A DNA stretch of 64,000 bases from positions 37,634,001 through 37,698,000 of the forward strand of contig OX419760.1 of the NCBI GenBank assembly GCA_948567375.1, in the 5' to 3' direction. Shown here in pieces: positions 12,183 to 22,799 of this stretch; within the stretch, counting starts at the first letter, position 1, and each line of letters opens with the position of its first letter. The notes below the pieces were generated by a model, which saw only the letters and a list, made by a program, of their open reading frames with translations, searched no databases and was not told where the DNA came from. The position numbers and the translations under genes were made by a program. The stretch comes from Lunularia cruciata (lineage: Eukaryota > Streptophyta > Marchantiopsida > Lunulariales > Lunulariaceae).

Positions 12183-12900
12183 CTACTACTACTAGTTTTT
12201 CCTTCCCACTCTTCATGTAATAATCATCCCCTTCACAAACCCGCTCCATAAAATTGTTCATCTGCATCTGCTTCCTTGCACAGATCCGGATGAAAGTGAG
12301 ACCGCATTTTACTTCTCTCTTCCAAAGTCAGCAGATTTAGCCCAAAGTAGAAGTGAGTATCCATTCTCCAACCTATAATCATCTACCCCACACGCTGGTG
12401 CAAACACTTTGCCCAATCCAACACTTCTCTTGCAAACATCTAGTGAAAGAATATTGCCTAATGCATCGTGACATAGGTGGTTTGCTTTGGCTTGAACATA
12501 TCCATCATTGTGCTTATGCTTATGATCCCTCTTTGCACTAGGTCTCTATAAATATCCACCTTATACCTATTCTTAATGCACGATCAATTAAAAAAATTCC
12601 TAACCTTGGGAATTTCTTACGACGCATCATAGTTCCAATAGAAGGAGGTACTCTCTACCTCTCTTGCTTCTCTACCCAAGACGAATCTCCAATCCAACTC
12701 TGTCCATCAAGTCGGATTTCCTCTCTTCCCTTCATGCTTTGGCCCATCCTTGCAATCACTTGCGGCAATCTTTGCCATGAAACTTGGAAAGCTAAAATTC
12801 TAGTTCCAAGCTAGAAAGGTGATACAAAGTCTTGATAAGACCTTGATCCTTGCCACTAAATGCAACCTATGCATTGCAAGAACCTATGCATTGCTTACTC
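12183..12900 (-). pseudogene. N-terminal domain remnant of the element A protein
   Basis: The minus strand reads MFAREVLDWAKCLHQRVG near 12450-12400. This matches MFAREKVNCAKCFHQRMRQM in element D (about 33820-33880) and FARVSVNWAGYFYQPMKQIV in element C. Frames are broken by stops and shifts. It is the 5' half of the gene whose 3' half lies at 8721-10310, separated by the insertion of B. Confidence 0.5.
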
Positions 12901-13446
12901 ACTTTTGGAGCCATTTTGTGCTTCCTCACTCTCCGCTAATGATCAAACCCAAGATTCTAACCCACTCCTCTTGCATATTCAAAATTTTCAATCCTTCATG
13001 TTGAATTTAAATATGGACATGATAGCATCTAGACATTGCAGCACTTCCTTAGAGATTCTCAATTTATAGCCCTTTGCTAATAGGTCATTTTTCAATTGCT
13101 ACTCCGCGTCACTCACCAATTTTGTGAATTTTTTTGCCTGTCACTTTCAAGAACATCTTGGCCTCGAGGTAGTCACTTTCTTCTTGTGTACTTTCTTGAT
13201 TGGCGGAACTCAAAGAAGTTTGTTATAGGATATTTGGATGAGATCATGCTACCCGATACAAAGTCCTCTTCTTTGTATTTCATCTTGTCCAACCTGAGTC
13301 CTTTGGACTTGATATGAGGTAGACTTTAGGTTTATGCCGAATGCATGGTTCTTCACATTTCTTCCCCGTTTAGCCCTCCTTTGGCTTTACCAATGCACTT
13401 CTTCTTTAAAACTTATTAAACCAAAAACGGTGGGTACCATAGATAC

Positions 13447-15080
13447 CTTTGATATAATTGATGGGGCTGACTCCTAAGAGTGCAAAAATCTCCTCCTGAC
13501 CTTTGGGGTGATCACTCCCTCAGCCTCATCTTCTATCTCATAACACTCAAAATGATACCTCATCCTCATTTGACAAACCTTTGGCCTCATCCAAAATCCT
13601 TTTTTTGTACTCTTCTCCCAAAGATAAGGTTTCTCCCAAATGAGGAACCTTCTTCCAACATACCATGACTAATTTGGGCTTCAACAACATTTTTGTATGT
13701 GAAATGCAATTTGCGCTCATACCACTCAATTGTCACTTTTTCTCCATATAGCCAGAGTATACTTATCAACACATGGTACAATATTTTCATTACACAATGA
13801 AGGACAATGTAGTCTAGCCAAAATGTTACACCTGGTATGATAGTGGGAACAACTTTCCTAGAGGTCTTCTTCTAGTCTGGTCTGTAAAATTGGAGGCTAC
13901 AAGGGGTTCAAAAGTTCAAAAGTTCAAAAGCAATGCATCCTAGTTTTAGCGCAGTCACTTCTATCATGACATTCACTCTTGACCCAAGGTCAATAGGAGT
14001 TGATTGGATCATGCACCAATTGATTTGATTTCCATTACCACTTTTGGGGATCCTAAGTTCTCCAATACTATCTTGTAGATCATAGGAAGGTCAGATTGTT
14101 TTTGTACTTGTACTCTTCTCCCAAATGAGGAACCTTCTTCCAACATACTATAACTAATTTGGGCTTAACAGAACTTTTTAATGTGAAATGAAATTTGCAC
14201 TTATACCACTCAATTGTCACTTTTTCTCCATATAGCCAGGGTCTTCTTATCAACACATGGTACATTGTTTTTATTACATGGTGATGGACAATGTAGTCTA
14301 GCCAAAATGTTACACCTTGCATGATAGTGGGAACAATTTTCCTAGAGGTCTTCTTCTAGTTTGGTCTGTAAAATTGGAGGATACAAGGGGTTCAAAAGTT
14401 CAAAAGCAATGCATCCTAGTTTTAGCGCAGTCTCTTCCATTATGACATTCAAGGTTGATGAGAGTTGATTGGATCATGCACCCATTTATTTCAATTGCCA
14501 CTTTTGGGGATCCTAAGTTCTCCAATACTATCTTGTAGATCATAGGAAGGTTAGATTGTTTTTGTGCTTGTACTCTTTGAAGTTCTAGGCTCAATTGCTT
14601 CTTGTGTAGCTTGTTATCTTTCCACAATTGTTTGAATGTGATGTATGCCTTGATAGAAGAGAACTTGCACTTCATCTCTACTTTTTTCTCAAGTCTATCT
14701 CTTTGTGATGGAGTCTCCTTTCGTGTGGGAAATTCCTCCATCACTCCCTTTGTGGTTGAATTCTTTGGGACAGAGGTCTTTGAGGTGGGACACTTGGCTT
14801 TATAATCTTGAGCATGAAATCTTTTGAGGGCAAACCTTTGGCCTGAAATCATCATAACAGCTAAGGATAATTGGCAATGGTATTTCTTGTTTTATTGGTT
14901 TGGCTCTCTTGATTGATTTTGCATAGCTCTTCTTTTAGCAGATTTGGTGCTTCCTTTTGGATGTCTACCAAATATTGAGCGTCAATTTTCTGGTGGATTT
15001 CCTTCATGGGGGACAAGACCACTCTAGGATTGTCTCTTGGAAGCTTGGATGAATTTTTTAGTTCTTCCTTGCTCTATGCT
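13447..15080 (-). pseudogene. Ty3/gypsy gag-end and protease region of the old element
   Basis: The minus strand carries a Lys-rich linker (VEMKCKFSSIKAYITFKQLW), then PKVAIEINGCMIQSTLI, then in a shifted frame a DLGS-like active-site remnant with ALKLGCIAF, and finally MYHVLIRRPWLYGEKVTIEW. The last motif is the protease C-terminal signature of gypsy elements (VLIGRPWLY followed by a TIEW-like strand). The catalytic Asp-x-Gly-Ser is only partly recognisable in the degenerate copies. The protease part is tandemly duplicated (13608-14575). It belongs with the RT fragment at 7440-7905, separated by insertion of element A at GATAC. Confidence 0.65.
13608..14575. repeat. About 500-bp tandem duplication within the old protease
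   Basis: The segment starting TACTCTTCTCCCAAATGAGG at 13608 recurs at 14111, giving a period of about 503 bp. The second copy runs to about 14575. Copies differ by scattered substitutions and small indels, for example an extra TTCAAAAG unit near 13920. The duplication is old but postdates the element's insertion. Confidence 0.75.
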
Positions 15081-16458
15081 CTTGTCAACAACTTTACTTC
15101 TTTTTTAGAGAGAAACTTTTAGAGTCAAGCATACTTCATTTGCTTCACATATGATGACTCAAGGTGTTTGAAGAGGAAGTGTTGTTGATGGGTAAAAATT
15201 TCATGTTTGAATGTGCAAAATGTCCTCTATGGGGATTGTATAAAATCAAGGTGTAGGATAAAGATCTACTATGGGTATAGCAAATAGTGAGAGGGAGGAT
15301 TTGTTCTAGGATCCAACATTATGGGACTTGAAGATAGAGTCACCTACACACAAACAAAGTTGAAGTGCAAAATGAACCCTATGTGGGATGTACTTTAGTG
15401 CAATCCAGTGTGGGATTAATCCTTTATGGGATAGTATAATAGCAAAGTAGTTAGGTAGGCAACTATAGTTAAGGTTACATTCTGACTATGTTAGAGTTCA
15501 AATTGAGTAGAGAAAAGTGAAGGATTAGGAGCCAATTAACATGAATGTTAGTGGTGCAAAGAGGAGACAATGACCACAGTTGAAGTACTATTAGGAGATA
15601 GAAAAATCCTTTGAGGGTTAAGTTGCTTAGTATATAAGTGGGCTTGTGCCACTGAAGGAGGTTTTGTCCTCCTTGTTTTGTAGTTTACTATTCATTGTGA
15701 ATCTCTTGTACTTGACTTTTCTAGTAAATCTAAGAGTGAGAACTTGGGATTCCTATTATTTTCTTTGAGGAGAACACTATGTGATTGAGTCAATTTCTTT
15801 CTAAGAAGCCATTAAAGGAGCTCATATAATCATTGGGTCCACAAACTGAAACTATTGCCAATCATGGTTGTAAGAGTTGCTATGTGTGACTTCCTGCCGG
15901 ATAATTAAGCAATGATTATTATAAAGAAAGTAGTGATTAAGTGTCTATTCTATCTATGGTGATGTTGGGTGTGTTGAGTTCAGTCTTTAGGTGATGAATA
16001 TGTATCTTGTGTAGTGGTGCTCCTTGTTGTACCCATCGCATTCATGTCTAGGTTGTAAGGTGTTTTTCAATATTTTCCTTAGCATTTCACTACTTACCTA
16101 GAGGGTGACAACCAAGGAAGCCTAAGGGCTCACAAGGGGGCATACTTGTGCATCATTTTTTGGGTTAAATGTCCAAGGATGAATCCTATCCTACAGTCAA
16201 GCTAAGATCACTATGGAGCCTTTACCTGCAGATTGTTATAGGAAGTTTGCCTGCAGTATGTGATGGGACTGTACCATACTCCTACCATCCCATAGCGTCC
16301 TGTACTACAGGATTGGTCTAACCCATCAACATGTTTGGCACCATTGCAAGTTGATGCATATGTCCTCTCCATTATCTTATACAACTTGCTCAGGCCACAC
16401 AAATTCAACACGGACCCACAAGGATTGTTTTATTTTAGTTTGGGAGAAGCATTACCTC
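15081..16458. other. Non-coding stretch with LTR-like promoter, unassigned
   Basis: No open frame of interest. A TATATAAG box at 15631-15638 is followed by a leader-like stretch rich in TTGT and CTTG, resembling the promoter/R region of a plus-strand LTR. I could not find matching TG/CA ends or a target duplication, so the call stays open. The right end abuts the broken plus-strand LTR at 16459. Confidence 0.3.
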
Positions 16459-16537
16459 GGTCATGCCATTTCTAGTATCAGATCTAGATTGCTCAGACAC
16501 TGGAGTTGCAGTGATAGAAGTTAGAGGTATTTCAACA
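16459..16537 (+). mobile_element. First part of a broken plus-strand gypsy LTR
   Basis: TCATGCCATTTCTAGTATCA and the following 60 bp match the first part of the reverse complement of the LTR at 25706-26148. Homology stops near 16537. The remainder of such a plus-strand LTR begins at 26149, directly beyond the minus-strand element. The simplest reading is one plus-strand LTR split by insertion of the minus-strand element 16538/16644-26148. Confidence 0.6.
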
Positions 16538-16643
16538 ATTGTCGTGCGTATATACATCGCTACACAACATACATCGATGTCAACATCATACACTATAGAA
16601 GCACAACTCACACATAAGTCATACATAGACTCTAAAGTGCCAC
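16538..16643. repeat. Extra copy of the element's 3' internal sequence outside its 3' LTR
   Basis: TGTCGTGCGTATATACATCG to GTGCCACAAT duplicates 17099-17187, the sequence just inside the 3' LTR. It differs mainly by one insertion of about 19 bp. The 3' LTR is therefore flanked on both sides by the same internal sequence, which is abnormal for a simple insertion. Confidence 0.8.
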
Positions 16644-17095
16644 AATAATCAGATTGCTTAACACTTTCAACTCAACTCAACTCAGATCAGTACTTGATTT
16701 GTCACTCTATAAACTGCCAACAATTGGGCACAGATTACAGTCAAGCCACACCCACTCAAGCATAGAGAATCTAGGTGACACTCGCCGGCCTCTGTCCACC
16801 ATAGCCAGGAACTCGAAGGCTCAACATCAGAGAAGTGAGCTCTCTGAAGCTCACTTCAAAACTATACCCCCCTGGACTTGAGCTAGCACTAGAACCCTAA
16901 CGGTCCCATTGACGGCACACTCGACGGTGCGAACGGTGCAAAGTGACGGTGGGCCCCACCGTGAAGTCAGTACCCCGAATACCAAATCAGACTATCGGAA
17001 AGTAGCCCCTGAGAAACTACTAGAATAACTCTAACTACTATCACTGGAACTCCAGTGTCCGAGTAGCTAGATGCAGAACTACAAATGGCGTGACA
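16644..17095 (-). repeat. 3' LTR of the methyltransferase gypsy element
   Basis: Direct repeat of 25706-26148. In element orientation it begins TGTCACGCCATTTGTAG and runs to GTTAAGCAATCTGATTA, where the terminal CA is lost. It differs from the 5' LTR by a 9-bp insertion (an extra GAACGGTGC in plus-strand reading) and about 25 substitutions, mostly transitions. Confidence 0.85.
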
Positions 17096-17098
17096 GCT

Positions 17099-17187
17099 GT
17101 CGTGCGTATATACATTGCTGTCAACATCATACACTATAGAAGCACAACTCACACATAAGTCATACATAGACTCTAAAGTGCCACAAT
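17099..17187. repeat. Internal copy of the sequence repeated outside the 3' LTR
   Basis: Lies between the PHD end of pol and the 3' LTR and ends GTGCCACAAT. Matches 16538-16643. No purine tract of the usual polypurine type is seen immediately before the LTR. Confidence 0.75.
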
Positions 17188-17360
17188 CGCCCTCCTAGCT
17201 GGCGGTTAGGTCCCTCTAACTCCAAATAGCCATCTACTATAAGTATATGGTATACCCTCTAAGGGGCAAAGATCAGGAGGCCGAGTGCTATAGAGCCCCA
17301 TCGTTAGTCACCTGTCTGCAATCTATACCATATAAAGAATGAACTAGCTTTATGTCAAGT

Positions 17361-17495
17361 ACATCTAGGACGTAACCACCGTCCTTGAGGAACCACCGTG
17401 AGGGGAGGAGTCATACATGCCATATGCCATCCTCTCAAACAGCTATCACACACTAACATAGTAGCAACTCCACCAGAAGAGCCACATAACATACA
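17361..17495 (-). other. PHD finger at the C-terminus of pol
   Basis: CMLCGSS, then MLVCDSC, GWHMACMTPPL and PQGRWLRPRC give the C4-H-C3 ligand order: C54, C57, C69, C72, H77, C80, then Arg at position 95, then C98 (residues of the open segment starting at 17654). The seventh ligand, normally Cys in WxCPxC, is Arg here, so this copy would bind the second zinc poorly. PHD fingers read histone H3 tails. At this position, after the integrase, chromoviruses carry a chromodomain, so the finger probably served target-site choice; that is inference. Confidence 0.85.
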
Positions 17496-17759
17496 CCTCA
17501 AGCCTGCACGTACAAGTGCCAAGCTTGGGTCCATAGTACCATCAATGTTTGGGAGGTGGCATGGCGCACAATTGCGCACATGATCCTTCCAAACAACACC
17601 ATCACGTCCTTCTAACACAAAGACTCCAGATGGCAAAACCTCGCGCACTCTCAAGATAGTGCGGCCTGTAGAAACATCAAGTGTCGTCGGTGCTGTCTGC
17701 TGTAGATATACATAGTCGCCTGGATGAAATCGACGGATTGAGGGTCTATAACCTCCTCC

Positions 17760-18932
17760 TCAAATGCTAGCATAGCGTAAAGTATCTCTATGTTGAGCAA
17801 TCGCCAAGTTCTCAAAGGCCATTGACATCACTCTCCGAAAGATCTCTGCCCGTTGAGAACATGCACTCATCCATACATCGGGGTCATCCAAGTCCAAAAC
17901 AATAGTAGCATCTCGACAAATGGCTATAGGTAAATTTGGATCTTGTCCATAGAGTAGAAAGTATGGAGAGAAGGATGCTAAGGAGGCTTGCCGGTTGAAC
18001 CAATAGCCCATGGCCAACCAAGGTAATTGGAGATCCCAATCTCCCAAGTGGCCTCTCTGCAAACCATACTTTTGCAATCCTCTCTTCATCGTCTGAACCA
18101 CTTTCTCTGCTAAGCCATCTGCCTCAGGGTGATCTCCGGATGTAGTACAGTGATCAATCAAAGCCTTGTCACACAAGACTTGAAACTCTCCCAAGAACTC
18201 TGTACCCTGATCAGTCAAAACCTCAGCTGGTGCACCAAAATGACTAAGAACTCGATCCAGGAACGAGTAAGTTGTCCCTTCACTAGACTTGTCAGGAAGT
18301 GCCACCAACTCAATCCACTTGGAGAAGTGCTCCACCATCACCAAAACATACCGATGTTGTCTCACAGTCAGCGGTAAAGGTCGGGCGAAGTCCAAACTCC
18401 AACGGTAACCCAATCCCATGATAGGTAATGGGTGTAACTATGGCATAGGAGCATTGAATGATGCTTTAACTCGGTCACAAACCACGCATCTTGCAACAAA
18501 CTGCTGCACCTTGGTCTGCATATCGCGCCACCAATAATAACTCTGAAGTAAGTTATATGTACGCTTTACTCCAAAATGTCCTAGCTCCTCATGAGCATGA
18601 CGGACCAACTGTGATCTTTGTGATGGAAGTGGTTCTACTTGCACTCTACCATCCTCCCATACATGCAAAAGGTGTCTACCCTCCAATCTGAACCGTCTGG
18701 CTTGTTGAAGAACACGGTCTCTCTCCTTGGCCCCAACTGTGCCACCCACAACACCAGTGCAAAGATAGTCCATCACTAAGACATTATCATGAATGTCTCG
18801 CTGAACTGTACCAATATCTTCACTCTTTGGATCTGTGACCTCAATAACTCTTCCTGTATGCGCTGAGAGAGATACCACCAAAGTCTCTACAAATATACAC
18901 AGAAAGGCCGATGCATGCCAACCTGGCACCAT
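17760..18932 (-). other. Integrase domain
   Basis: N-terminal HHCC zinc finger: HAHEELGHFG followed by CVVC in FVARCVVCDRVK. Catalytic core: D in SLDFARPLP (18390-18392), D in EVLTDQGTEF (residue 70 of the segment starting at 18419), and E in DGLAEKVVQTMK (residue 105). The last two are spaced as in the D,D-35-E family. A TAG at 18438 separates finger from core and a TGA at 17760 separates the core from the C-terminal part, which continues to the PHD finger (RRFHPGDYVYLQQ). Confidence 0.9.
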
Positions 18933-18974
18933 CTCCTCATCTGTCTCACCATGCCAACGTGCTCTGGTTTGATC

Positions 18975-19400
18975 CTACTGGCTGGGACATGGGTTTCTAC
19001 TCAACCCATCTGCATCACGGTTCACCACTCCAGGTCTGTGAACAACCGTGAAATCATACTCTTGTAAAATCAGAGCCCATCGTGCAAGCTTCCCTGAAAG
19101 CTTGTCGGACTCCATCAACCACTTCAGCGGCTGATGATCAGTGATGAGAGTGAAGAGGTTACCAAATAGGTAACATCGGAAATGTGCTACTGCCCAAACT
19201 GCTGCCAAGCACTCTCCCTCATATGAACTATACTTCGCCTCCGCTGAATTGTTGGAGCGACTAGCATAGGCCACCACAAACTCCTTCTCCTCATCATCAT
19301 GCTGGGTGAGCACCGCTCCAAGCCCCAACATACTCCAATCAGTGTGAACCTGAAATGGTCGTCCCTTGATTGGTCTCCTCACAATAGGAGCAGATGTCAA
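18975..19400 (-). other. RNase H domain
   Basis: Reads FQVHTDWSMLGLGAVLTQ, then VVAYASRSNNSAEAKYSSYE, GECLAAVWAVAHFRCYL and LITDHQPLKWLM. This is the gypsy RNase H pattern, where the first acidic residue is in the TDxS strand and the others in YExECLA and TDHQPL. Bounded by TAGs at 19431 and 18975. Confidence 0.9.
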
Positions 19401-19430
19401 CCTCTCCTTGAGCTCTACAAAAGCTCTCTC

Positions 19431-20456
19431 CTACTCATCTCCCCAACACCACTCCTGTGTAAGCTTGGTCAGCTTTGTCAAGGCCTTGGCAATGGCACTA
19501 AATCCTCTAACATAGCGGCAATAGAAGTTCACCAACCCAAGGAATGCTCGCACTCTGCTCACATCCGTAGGCCGAGAAATACGTGCAATAGCCTCCACCT
19601 TGGTCTGCTGAACACCAAGTCCTCCGGGGTAGATAGTGTGACCCAAATACTCAACCTGCTTGTGGAAGAACCTACACTTCCCAAGATGTAGTTTGAGTCC
19701 ATGAGATCTCAAACTCTCAAACACCTCCAACAACTGTCTCTCATGCTCCTCCACAGTAGTGCTATAAACCAAAATGTCATCAATATAGCACCAAGCAAAA
19801 TCCAATCCAGCTAGAATCCTATCCATGACCCTCTAGAACTCAGCAGGAGCGTTCTTCAACCCAAATGGTAAGAACCTCCACTGATATAACACATCCTTGC
19901 CATGAGGATCAATAGCCCAAAATATTGTCTTGGACTTATCCTCCTCCCTAATCGGCAACTGATGATATCCCGCTCGAAGATCCAAAGTACTGAAGACCTT
20001 TGCATGCCCAATCGCATCAAAAATCTCCTTCGGTGTAGACATGGCATACCGATCAGCCCTGGTCTGTTGGTTGATAGGACGGTAATCTCCACACATCCGC
20101 CTATCTGTATAGTTGCCATGCATATCCTTCTTGGCTGGCATCACTGTCGCTGATGCATACTCTCCATGTGAAATCTCCACCAAACCAGCCTCAAAAAGGT
20201 CACTACTCCGGCTCTGAATCAATATCCTCTCCATATCACTATATCGATAAGGACGTCGGAAAACTGGTGTGTCGCTAGTCAGCTCAATCCGTATACCAGG
20301 TCCCTTTAGAGCACCCAAATCCTTCATACTAAAGGCAAAACAACTCGTGTCACTCCTCAAGAACCTCCAAACCCTCCGTCTTTCCTCTCCAGTAAGCTTG
20401 GGTCCAAGATCTGGCTCCCAAGTATCCTCTGTAACTGTAGTAGGAGTGGAAGACAT
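19431..20456 (-). other. Reverse transcriptase domain
   Basis: Fingers and palm: YRYSDMERILIQSRSSDLFE, MPAKKDMHGNYTDRRMCGDY, VFSTLDLRAGYHQLPI, RFLPFGLKNAPAEF, then the catalytic CYIDDILVYS (YIDD at 19776-19787), then KCRFFHKQVEYLGHTI and the connection AFLGLVNFYCRYV. Matches the gypsy RT order. The TAG at 19833 sits in AEF-stop-RVMD, where the family has AEFQRVMD. Confidence 0.95.
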
Positions 20457-20789
20457 ACTGATTGGCTGCTACACTGGGTCCTTGGGAGCAATAGTGTCAT
20501 GCTCCCGACCACTAGAGGTCCCAACCTCTGTGCAAAAAACTCCCTCCACTCTGGCTGCAAGCTCCACACGTCCTCTGGCTGCATCCCATGTGGACCAAGG
20601 GTGTAATCCAAGTAGCCCACGCTCACCTGGATGGACTCAAAGTAAACCACTCTCCCTAGTAGCTACTGGATGTGTCCCAAGAATACCATGTCCACTCGGT
20701 CCATCGCCCCCAGCATGTGCCTGAATCGTCTCGATAGGCACAAGGCTCACAAGTGTCCGAGTAGTGATGCCTATCAAGCGCATCCTATG

Positions 20790-21770
20790 CTGCTCTGCCA
20801 AGCCAAGGATCACAATCCAGGTCAAACAGTTCAGGTCCATAGCCTGACCTAACACCTGAGGCATGGATGCCTGTGACACTGCTGGAATAGCGGTAATACC
20901 GGTGCGAAAACCCATCGCCCGCTCTCTCTCATCAGCATTGGGCTCCACCAACTGCTGTAATTGTGAGTCCCAAACAAGTCCAGGTCCTCCTTCTCAAAAA
21001 GCATGAGAACCTGGGAAACTCATGAGGGTGGGAAATGCAGCTCTAGGTTGTCCAACTAGGTTCACCATTGCCATAGGTGACCTATCAGCCACTACCACTG
21101 TCTGAGACTGACGCCCAACATCCAAGATATCATCAACAAGAATGTGGTCTAGTCGCTGAATCCCATCATAACTACGCTATAGAACCTCTCTGGGTAAGAG
21201 GTTTGTCCACCAAAGACAAAGACGATGAGCCTGTGATCCCACTTTGGCTGCATCTAACAATACAGCAGGTCCCATCCATGAATGGACCTGATGTGTACTC
21301 GCCACCACTCTAGTGCGAGAATCACCCATCAATGGAACGTTCTCCAAAAGGTTAGCTGGAGAAACAGACTGATGAACCTGGAGATGTCGTAGTATCCATA
21401 ACATCTCCCAAAACACACCAGAACAAGGATCCTGAAGACCCAAACCGCGGCCTGCATGTGTATGTCCCTAACATGGCCATCCAGAAATCACCAAGTGAAT
21501 AGGCCCATGTCTCTCTAGGTCATGCGCCCCCGTTAAGGAAATGTCTCCTGGTAAGGCCTTCCGGTAACCTCTGGCTGCTGACATCGGTAATAACTCTGAA
21601 TACCGATAGGCCAAGTGTGGCACATGATGTAAAAAGACTCGCCTAGCAATCTCATCTCTCTCTACATACAAGTACCTCTGTACTCGTATACCCGCTTATA
21701 ACACCGCAGCTAGTTCGGTGCTGATCCCACCAAACAACTCCAATAGACATATCCCCTCTATTGGATACTG
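20790..21770 (-). other. C5 cytosine-specific DNA methyltransferase domain
   Basis: About 330 residues between protease and RT show the ordered C5-methyltransferase motifs. Motif I (SAM binding) is LELFGGISTELAAVL (21699-21743), followed by YLYVERDEIARR. Motif IV is LVISGWPC (catalytic Cys 21471-21473) with a TAG where Gln of PCQ belongs, then GHTHAGRGLGL. Motif VI is LLENVPLMGDSR (ENV 21336-21344). Motif VIII-like is AHRLCLWWTNL. Motifs IX/X are NADERERAMGFRTG and GQAMDLNCLTWI (20829-20849). Stops at 21696, 21468, 21177 and 20994 kill this copy. The enzyme would transfer methyl from SAM to cytosine C5. The target-recognition part between VIII and IX is short, and the sequence context methylated cannot be told. 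Confidence 0.9.
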
Positions 21771-22199
21771 CCAAGCAATGAGTGTGGTATCCAAAGGTGT
21801 CAAATCAATCGCCTCTGGAGGCTCATCCTCACACTCATCCCCTGATGGTATGAAGGCTCCACTCCAAGCCTGCTGCACCAACTGATCTTCATGCTGCTGC
21901 AATGCCTCCTCTGAACTCCACAATGGAACATCCAAGGTGGATGGAACAATCCCACTTGTACTCCAAAGCCGAGTGATCTCCTCTGGTACTGGAGTGTCCT
22001 CTGCATGGGCGTTCCCCTCCAACAAGTCACCAGGCCAAGTAACTGCACCGCTAAAAGCCAAAACTGATGCTGCCATGGTCCCGGACTGTAGTGAGCCAAG
22101 ACTGCCACTACTGAAGCGTACTGGTAGGCAACATACCCATCCCTCACCAGACTGCCAACCAGGTCTATAAGAGGCTGTCTCCTCCCAATAGTCAATGCT

Positions 22200-22541
22200 A
22201 AAACCCATAGGGTATAACACTGCTCCCCCAACTAGCACATCATATGACTCAGCTATCGTCGTAATAGCCTGAGCTCTCACCACCAAGCTATCAGTCGGAT
22301 GACCAGGCTGAACCTGGACAAAAAGCTCTCCACGTGTGATGTATTGTGTCGAACCACCACCAAGAGATGTCTGGATCTGAAATGGACACCTCTCCACATT
22401 GGTCTTCCGTAACTCCAGACCGACAACTACAGCCTTCCCCAACATAAGGGGCTGCGCACCAGAGTCTAACAAGACTCTCTGTGGTGTATAGACCTTCCTT
22501 GAAGGTCCCACTAAACAAAAGATCCCCCTCTGGTTATCCAA
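22200..22541 (-). other. Retropepsin-like aspartic protease domain
   Basis: RVLLDSGAQPLMLGK places the catalytic Asp at 22464-22466 in a DSG triad. It is followed by ELFVQVQPGHP, VRAQAITTIAESYDVLVGG and VLYPMGFSIDYW, the flap and C-terminal strand pattern of gypsy proteases. The coding sense of the preceding linker (FERGRFTPGVSYW) is in another frame, so a frameshift lies near 22545-22570 between gag and pol. It could be a mutation or a natural gag-pol shift site. Confidence 0.8.
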
Positions 22542-22799
22542 TAGGACACACCAGGTGTAAACCGCCCTCTCTCAAAGGCCGGTCTAGCTGGCAACTCCTC
22601 CAGTCTAGCCGCTGCTGCCTGCCAGAAACCATTGGTTGTTGAACGGATCCCATGCTCCTCAATCAAGTCAGCTCCACTACCAACCACCTCTGCTCTAGTT
22701 GTAGGAACTGCACCATCCCTACTCTCACACAACGTGGCAGCCAACCAGAATACTGGGGTTGGGTCAACTCCCAATATAAACATATCACTGACTGAAATA

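Larger units (their letters stand above)
7922..13441 (-). mobile_element. Element A: solo-LTR-like retroelement, split by element B
   Basis: On the minus strand it starts at 13441 with a mutated TGTGGTACCC end (TATGGTACCC) and finishes at 7922 with a mutated GGTTGTCACA end. It is flanked by the perfect 5-bp direct repeat GATAC (7917-7921 and 13442-13446). Subtracting nested element B and its duplicated GATGT gives about 3.65 kb. It carries a TATTTAAA box about 670 bp before its 3' end and coding remnants upstream of that. TG/CA-type ends, a 5-bp target duplication and a promoter near the 3' end are LTR hallmarks. No second LTR or internal region is attached, so a solo LTR is the best reading. 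Confidence 0.8.
17355..22541 (-). pseudogene. pol polyprotein: PR, C5-methyltransferase, RT, RNase H, IN, PHD (broken)
   Basis: One reading frame of about 1729 codons holds all six domains. Every open segment (22541, 21671, 21443, 20951, 20456, 19826, 19400, 18932, 18419, 17654) is in the same phase. The exception is about 20500-20650, where sense moves to another frame (YFESIQVSVGYLDYTLGPHG) and back. The frame is interrupted by a TAA at 21696, TAGs at 21468, 21177, 20469, 19833, 19431, 18975 and 18438, and TGAs at 20994 and 17760. Nearly all fall where Gln or Arg is expected. The intact ancestor would make a polyprotein cleaved by its own protease. The methyltransferase lies between PR and RT, so it would be packaged and translated with the replication enzymes. 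Confidence 0.88.

Noticed and set aside
20269-20724. 151-codon plus-strand open frame
   Set aside because: Antisense to the conserved methyltransferase/RT coding frame of the gypsy element; low-complexity Pro/Ser composition.
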